Part shown: positions 7,911 through 13,723 of the stretch, piece by piece | How the letters are laid out: each line of letters begins with the position of its first letter | Position numbering within the stretch: the stretch's first letter is position 1 | From: Conoideocrella luteorostrata | Lineage: Eukaryota > Ascomycota > Sordariomycetes > Hypocreales > Clavicipitaceae | Direction: 5' to 3' | Length of the DNA stretch: 13,723 bases | Assembly: GCA_032433595.1 (NCBI GenBank) | Contig: JASWJB010000586.1 | Location: forward strand, 1 to 13,723 | Program-made: the position numbers and the translations under genes | The notes under the pieces: generated by a model | What the model was told of the DNA's origin: nothing | Seen by the model: only the letters and a program-made list of their open reading frames with translations | Database searches by the model: none

Positions 7911-9599
7911 ATGGCCGATGATGTTCAAAGGGCGGGGACTAGCCCCAAAAGCGAGACCGCACAGATCGAGACGACCGAAGACGCCGAAACCCGTGCTACT
8001 AGACGAGAACTTAAGCAATCGTCGATTTCGGATCAGCCCTCTAATATTGGAGAGGGATCGGCCACCGACGGCAAACATCAGGGGACGCCTAGCTTTGGTA
8101 TATCGGTGGAGCAAAGCGACGAGTTAAAGGAGCGGATGTCGTCCCCTAAAAAAAAACGTGCTCATGACCAGTTGGATGGAGGCCAAAATTTACAAGAAAA
8201 CGACGCCGCAAGTGTTACTTCAACAGACTCAGCAAAGGACAGAGCCTCGAGGCTTGAACCAGAGAAGAAAAGACATCGCGATGAAGAGTCAACAGATTCC
8301 TCACCGGTTGGTTCAATGTCACTTCTTAAGAGCATTTTCTTGAATATCTGGTGCAAACAACTAATGCGCGGCTTGTTCTAGTTCCTGCAGAAACCTCAAA
8401 TTTCGAACAAGAATTCCGCAGATCAACAGTCAGAGAACTCTGGCACTGCTTCTGGCAAGACGATGTCGGAAGCCACGTCCTCAAATACGTTTGCCAACTC
8501 CGCCTTCGGACAGCTTGCTTCAGGCTCCTCTGGTTTTGCTGCGTTAGGGTCTCAAAGGAGTGGAATCTCTTCAGCCAAAGTGAATATATCGTCGTTTGCA
8601 TCCGTTAAGCCTACCACAAGCTCCGAAGCAAAAGCGACGGCTGCTGACAAAGCGCCGGATACCACAACACCCAAACTATCGTTTGGATTAAACTCCGGCC
8701 TGTCACCCTTTGCGGGCCTTTCCTCAGTTACAAATGGCTTCGGAGGTAGTGGGTTTGGGTCTGGGTCTGCCCTGTCAGGTGTTAAACAGTTGGGTAGCTT
8801 TGCTGCTGCAGGCGCCAAGACTCTGCTGAGCGACAAGGCGGCAAGGCCTTTCGGAGCACCTGACAGTGATGCGGACGACGAAGACAAGGACGAAGAGGAT
8901 GATGCCGATAATGAAAGCCATCTTGACGAAGGAGACCGGGGTGCATCGCCCGAGAAAGAAAGTGACGACAAAAAGAGACCAAAACTTCACAAGAGTAAGC
9001 TCAGCCTCTATGACGTATGTCAAAATGCAAGTCTCGGGACTTTGAACTGATTTTCATACTATAATAGTCGAGGTGGACGATGGTGAAACCGGAGAGATCA
9101 CTGTCGTGTCTGTCCGAGCAAAAATGTTTTGTCTCGACAAAGAAGCAGGCTGGAAGGAGCGTGGAGCTGGTATGTTGAAGATCAATGTGCCCCATGCTTG
9201 CGTTGACTTTGACGACGCTGGCGCTGTTATCCCAGGCAGCTTCGATGCTTCTTGCCTAGAAGTCGATGAAGAGTCCACTGATCTGGATACTAAAAGCCCC
9301 AAAATGGCCCGTCTCATCCTGCGTCAGGATCAAACTCATCGGGTTATACTAAATACCGCTATACTTCCTGCAATGGAATTTCAAGAGAAGGCGTCCTTAA
9401 AATCTGTTGGCATACTGTTCACTGCTCTTGAAGGAGTAGAGGCCAAGCCTATCAGCATCACGATGAGAGTGAGATTTGTACTTCCTCCGCTCAAGCTATA
9501 CGTTTAAATGTGCTGACCACGTTGCAGATGTCTGCTGCTAATTCCAAACTTTTTTTGAATGAGATCAAGGCAATTCAAAGAGAGTTACGAGGTAACTGA
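7911..9599 (+). CDS. Ran-binding protein, Yrb2/Hba1/RanBP3 type
   Basis: Exons 7911-8306, 8382-8994, 9068-9468 and 9528-9599 give 493 aa. Introns are 8307-8381 (weak donor GTTGGT, branch CTAAT, CTAG), 8995-9067 (GTAAGC, TAG) and 9469-9527 (GTGAGA, branch CTGAC, GCAG). Yrb2/Hba1/RanBP3 proteins are nuclear cofactors that bind Ran-GTP and Crm1 in nuclear export. Basic signals PKKKR (79-83) and KKRHR (119-123) suggest nuclear import. Residues about 133-290 are Ser/Ala/Gly-rich with FG dipeptides near 174, 233, 252, 257 and 289, as in FG-type Ran cofactors. An acidic tract (about 293-319) precedes the Ran-binding domain from 337 to the C-terminus: IEVDDGETGEITVVSVRAKMF, WKERGAGMLKIN and the terminal helix LFLNEIKAIQREL. 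The second splice restores HK-IEVDDGE, and the last restores TMRMSAANS. Intron 1 is the least certain; retaining it ends translation at its own TAG. Confidence 0.87.
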
Positions 9600-10171
9600 C
9601 GGCAACGATCAAGGCGCTCTCTTTACGTATAAGGTGACGATGGTAAATATGCGCACTGTGATCTGAAGATAGCCGTCATATAGAGCATGGAGCATCCTGA
9701 CTGAACCCTAGCAACAAATGCGTAAAGTGTTGGAAAATAGACGCGCTACGGCCTAGCGAATCTTCAGAGGGCATCCAGATGGAGTCATGATAATTATGTA
9801 TGAGTATCAATGTTAAATACCAAACACAGAAAGGGGGGTTGGGGCTGTCACCGTACACTAGGACCGCTTAAATAGTCGAGATAAAGGGATATAGGAATTA
9901 CGACCGAGAAGACACAAATAAACTTGTGAACAGCACTAAGATTCTGTGTTGTCTTGAATTAGGTGAAACCGGAGTAATGTGCGCTACTCAAAGAGAAACA
10001 CGTGACTGGCGGCGTGAAGATTAAGTGCGCGACGTTATTGCTAGTCACGCCGCTTCATCCTTTTCCTGCCACGTCATAACCAACTCGTCGGATTAAATAA
10101 AGATCTTCCTCTTCTGGAACGACAGTTAGGTCTCTCAAATGCTGAGATGAACTGTCTTTGAATAGGTAAAA
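9600..10171. other. Intergenic region between the Ran-binding gene and hrq1
   Basis: This 572-bp gap holds the 3' end of the Ran-binding gene and the hrq1 promoter. It contains CACGTG at 9999-10004 and a 9-bp inverted repeat at 10009-10017/10045-10053. No RNA gene or coding sequence is seen. Confidence 0.6.
9999..10053. promoter_or_regulatory. CACGTG box and adjoining inverted repeat upstream of hrq1
   Basis: CACGTG (9999-10004) is followed by GCGGCGTGA (10009-10017), whose reverse complement TCACGCCGC is at 10045-10053, 27 bp later. The group lies 119-173 bp before the hrq1 ATG, a usual promoter distance. The binding factor is unknown. Confidence 0.35.
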
Positions 10172-13100
10172 ATGAATTCTGACCACAGTCGCGATCTCCG
10201 CAACACAAGTGGTAAACGAAAACAGCCGATAAATGAACACAACGGGTCTGCACAAAATACGGACATAGCCGCTGAGTCTCAAAAACCCAAGCAGATCAAG
10301 AAATGCGAGCGATCAGAGCCACCAGCTAAAAAGAAACATCACCAATCAACTCCATGCCTCATTGAATGGCCAGATCTGTTTATGTCACTAGACAGAACTC
10401 ATCAGGCGTTAAATCTGGTATTCACATTCTGTTGTACCCGTAAACATCTGGCAACTACCTTTGAAACAATTAAGTCGGCGGTTGAAGTCCATACTAAGCA
10501 GCCATTGACTGAAGACGAGGTCGCTCTGATAGTCGCCTTGCGACCCGAAGGCATTAACTTTACATACGTGGACACACTAATGTTACAACTTGATGCAAAA
10601 GGTTCAGAAAGGGATGACACATTCAAGTCATCGAACTCTTCACGCTCTCAAGCACCAGCACACGACGCTTCTGTGGGAGGTTGGACAGGCCATGAGAGTC
10701 TAGACGAGCACCAAAACCGTGAATTAGGTAGTGGGGTGAGAGAAGTTCTTTTCTTTGAATTCGTTGACGGAGACTTGAAACGAAAAGTTCAGGACAAGAA
10801 AACTGGTGAAGCAGTAAAGCCAAATCGCAAACTTAGAGACGAAAAACTGAAAATACCCATATATGGGCAAAAGCAAATGACACAGCTAATTGGACGGAGA
10901 AATGAGAAATTCAAAGACGCTATCAATGGATTCTTGAACAGATGCGTCGAAAATAAGTTGGATCCTGAGATAACTCTCAAGCATATGGCACAACCTTTTC
11001 TTCCGAAACCATCTGCAGGTGAAGATGTCGCCGAATTTGCGCCAAGTGTTCCTGAGAATATACCGAAGGAGCGCAAATCAATACCTGAAATTGTCCAGGA
11101 GCTGAAAGATAGTTCCTGGTATACTGGGCAAGTGGTTCCCGACGGCCACAGGGTTTTCGAGCCGGAAGAGCCTATTTTTGGGGACCTTACTTTTCTTTTG
11201 AGTCAAAATTTGATTAACGCGTTATATAATGCGAAAGGCATCACCAAATTCTACGCTCACCAAGCGGGAGCTCTTAATAGACTTCATGAAGGACAAAATG
11301 TGGTGGTTGCAACGTCAACCAGCTCAGGAAAATCTCTTATATATCAACTGCCTGTCTTGCGCGCTCTAGAAACAGACTCTCAATCTAGAGCTATGTACAT
11401 CTTTCCGACAAAAGCCTTGGCGCAGGACCAGAAACGGAGTCTGAAAGATATGATCACTTATATGCCTGGGCTAGAAGATGTACTGGTCGAAACTTTTGAC
11501 GGAGATACGCCGATTAGCGAACGTAATGCCATTCGCGAGGAAGCAAGAATTATTTTCACTAATCCAGACATGCTGCATGTAACAATACTACCACAAGAGG
11601 AAAAATGGAGGTCATTCCTCAAGAACCTACATTATGTAGTAGGTCTGTATTGCCCTGTGGATTTCGACTATGAGGACGTTAGCTGACACGGCATTTTGAT
11701 TCAGTTGATGAGCTTCACTACTACAATGGCCAGCTTGGTTCTCATGTTGCTTTCATCATGAGAAGATTAAGACGCGTTTGCGCTGCAATTGGGAATCGGC
11801 GGGTCCAATTTATTTCATGCTCTGCTACGGTAGCCAACCCCAGTGAACACTTTAAAACAATATTTGGCGTTGATAATGTTGCTTTGATTGACTACGACGG
11901 CTCACCGTCCGGACGAAAGGAGTTTTTGTGCTGGAACACACCGTATAAAGACCCAGGAGATCCTGCTAGCGGCCGTGGAAATGCCAAGTTTGAATGCGCG
12001 AGATTGTTCTGTGCTCTCATATTGAGAGGTGTTCGAATCATAGCCTTTTGTCGTGTCCGAGCCCAATGCGAGGTTTTGGTAAACGCTATAAAACATGAAC
12101 TTGAGTCACTGGGGAGGTCTGAATGCATAAGTTTGGTTATGGGTTATCGAGGTGGGTATACGGCGGCAGATAGACGTCGTATTGAGTCGGAAATGTTTGA
12201 AGGCAAGCTGCTGGGAATTGTTGCCACTACAGCCCTGGAATTGGGTATCGATATTGGTACACTTGACTGTGTCATGTCCTGGGGATTTCCTTACACCATC
12301 GCGAATCTGCGTCAACAAAGTGGCCGTGCAGGGCGTCGCAACAGAGACTCCTTGACGATCTTGGTTGGAGACTGTTTTGCAACAGACCAGTACTACATGC
12401 AAAATCCAGACGAGCTGTTCACGAAACCCAACTGTGAGCTCCAGGTGGATCTTGATAACATGTTAGTTCGTGAGGGACATATTCAATGTGCGGCTTATGA
12501 AATGCCAATCCGACCAGAGCAAGATATTAGATATTTTGGAGACGATCTTGCGAACATTTGTGAAGAGCGACTACTGAAGGATGATATGGATTACTACCAC
12601 TGTCATGATCGATTTCGACCAAACCCGTCAAGATACGTCGCCATCAGGGATATTGAAGATGAGCATTTTGCAGTGATTGACGTCACAAATGGAAGAAATA
12701 TCGTACTTGAGGAGTTAGAAGCGTCAAGAGCGACATTTACCATCTATGATGGAGCTATATTCCTCCACCAGGGGAACACTTATCTTGTGCGAGACTTCGA
12801 CCCCGATAGGCTCATGGCAAAGGTCGAAAAGGTTAAAGTCGATTGGACAACTACTCAACGAGACTTCACCGATATTGACCCGACCGAAACAGAAGCTATT
12901 CGAAAGCTTGCATCATCACTATCACAAGCCTACTATGGAACAATCAAGATCCAACAAAATGTGTTTGGATACTTCAAGGTGGACAAGAAGGGAAGAGTTT
13001 TGGATGCAGTACAGGTAGATAATCCGCCAGTTATTCGGTACAGCAAGGGCGTGTGGCTAGATGTGCCGAAAATGGCCCTAGACATTCTTCAGGGTCGTCG

Positions 13101-13671
13101 TCTTAATTCAGCAGCAGCAATTCATGCAGCAGAACATGCTGTCATGAGCCTCTTGCCTACATTTGTCATTAGCATGCCTGAAGATGTCAGGACGGAATGC
13201 AAAGTCGCGTTGAAAGAATATTCCAAAATGGAGACACAAAGAAAACGCCCGGCAAGACTAACTTTCTACGATGCCAAAGGTGGCACGAACGGATCAGGTA
13301 TCAGCACAAAGGCTTTTGATCATATCGACCACTTGCTACGGATGGCGTTGCGACGGGTAGAGGCGTGCGCATGCCAGCGGGGTTGTGTCGAATGTGTTGC
13401 ATCGACAGTGTGCAAAGAGTCAAACGAAGTGATAAGTAAAGCGGGGTGTCGTGTTATTTTAAGGAGTTTATTGAACCTTGATATTAACGTTGACGATCTG
13501 CCAATGGGGCCAGAGGAGTTCAGTCCAATGGGCATTGAGACGGTTGTTTTGGCACAACCAGTGCCCGCCAAAAGTCGAGGTCGAACGCAAGTTAGTGAAC
13601 TGCAAAGGCCGAGAAAAGACGGTTCGAGCTTCAACGAACCTGACCCATCAATGGGTGGATTTGAGAGATGA
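10172..13671 (+). CDS. hrq1: ATP-dependent DNA helicase Hrq1 (RecQ family, RECQ4-like)
   Basis: Exons 10172-11642 and 11705-13671 give 1145 aa; intron 11643-11704 has donor GTCTGT, branch GCTGAC and TCAG. Hrq1 is a 3'-5' DNA helicase of genome maintenance, including interstrand crosslink repair. The N-terminus has basic nuclear-type clusters (PPAKKKHH), then the Hrq1-specific block FTFCCTRKHLATTFETIKSAVE. Helicase motifs: I TSTSSGKS with K387; Ia FPTKALAQDQ; II DELH at 492-495, made whole by the splice (VVVDELHYYNG); III SAT at 530-532; IV AFCRVRAQCE; V GIDIG at 671-675; VI QQSGRAGRR at 694-702. The C-terminus carries the cysteine cluster C1045, C1047, C1051, C1054, C1060 (zinc-binding MZB-type region), then KESNEVISKAGC and GPEEFSPMGIETVVLA, both usual in fungal Hrq1. 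Length fits the family, and no motif is missing. Without splicing, translation stops at 11686 before motif II. The gene is complete within the window. Confidence 0.95.
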
Positions 13672-13723
13672 TCTGGGCTAAGCTGACAAGCAATTATATA
13701 AGTTCCGTCCCTGGATGCTGATA
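13672..13723. other. Start of the hrq1 3' region
   Basis: Only 52 bp follow the hrq1 stop codon. Nothing specific is visible apart from an AT-rich AATTATATAA stretch that could belong to a 3'-end signal. Confidence 0.4.

Noticed and set aside
7696..8127. 143-codon open frame overlapping the start of the Ran-binding gene
   Set aside because: It runs in another frame through the 5' leader and first exon of a well-supported gene, and its translation is arginine-rich shadow sequence.
9082..9974. GGTGAAACCGGAG occurs in a coding exon (about 9084) and in the hrq1 upstream region (about 9962)
   Set aside because: Only 13 identical bases, with flanks that do not match; one copy encodes conserved Ran-binding domain residues. 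Most likely coincidence.
12679..12686. TGACGTCA, a perfect CRE palindrome
   Set aside because: It lies in the hrq1 coding region, where the codons explain it; no promoter context.
1..13723. A secondary-metabolite cluster, defence system or mobile element
   Set aside because: All six recognised genes are conserved housekeeping or chromatin genes. No synthase, transposase, terminal repeats or target duplications were seen.

Overview
This window is nuclear DNA of a filamentous ascomycete, most likely a eurotiomycete (Aspergillus/Penicillium/Talaromyces or Onygenales type). Support: short spliceosomal introns (about 47-99 nt) with GT...CTAAC/CTGAC-like...AG signals, roughly 0.5-1 kb intergenic spaces, protein sequences that look eurotiomycete, and the dispersed intergenic octamer CGGAGTAC. 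No species can be assigned from the sequence alone. All splice models were built by hand from reading frame, splice signals and remembered family conservation.

Layout, left to right: (1) 271-1105 (+), three-exon gene for a mitochondrial complex I accessory subunit of the NDUFA5/29.9 kDa family; (2) 1518-2816 (+), intronless gene for an Rrn11-like RNA polymerase I initiation factor; (3) 4940-2857 (-), ten-exon gene for an EED/ESC-type WD40 protein (Polycomb PRC2 family), tail to tail with gene 2 across only 40 bp; (4) 5772-6838 (+), three-exon Yip1-domain Golgi membrane protein of the Yip4/YIPF6 group, divergent from gene 3; (5) 7911-9599 (+), four-exon Ran-binding protein of the Yrb2/Hba1/RanBP3 type; (6) 10172-13671 (+), two-exon RecQ-family helicase Hrq1. 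The gaps between genes hold CACGTG and CCAAT elements, a few inverted repeats and the CGGAGTAC octamer, but no recognisable RNA gene or transposon.

The six genes are unrelated housekeeping or chromatin functions (respiration, rDNA transcription, histone methylation reading, vesicle traffic, nuclear export, DNA repair). They do not form a biosynthetic cluster or an operon-like system. I see no evidence of a wholly new system. The most interesting points are the EED homologue, which has apparently lost canonical aromatic-cage residues, carries a 21-nt microexon and has an out-of-frame upstream ORF overlapping its start codon, and the paired inverted CACGTG boxes beside a CCAAT element in front of the complex I gene.
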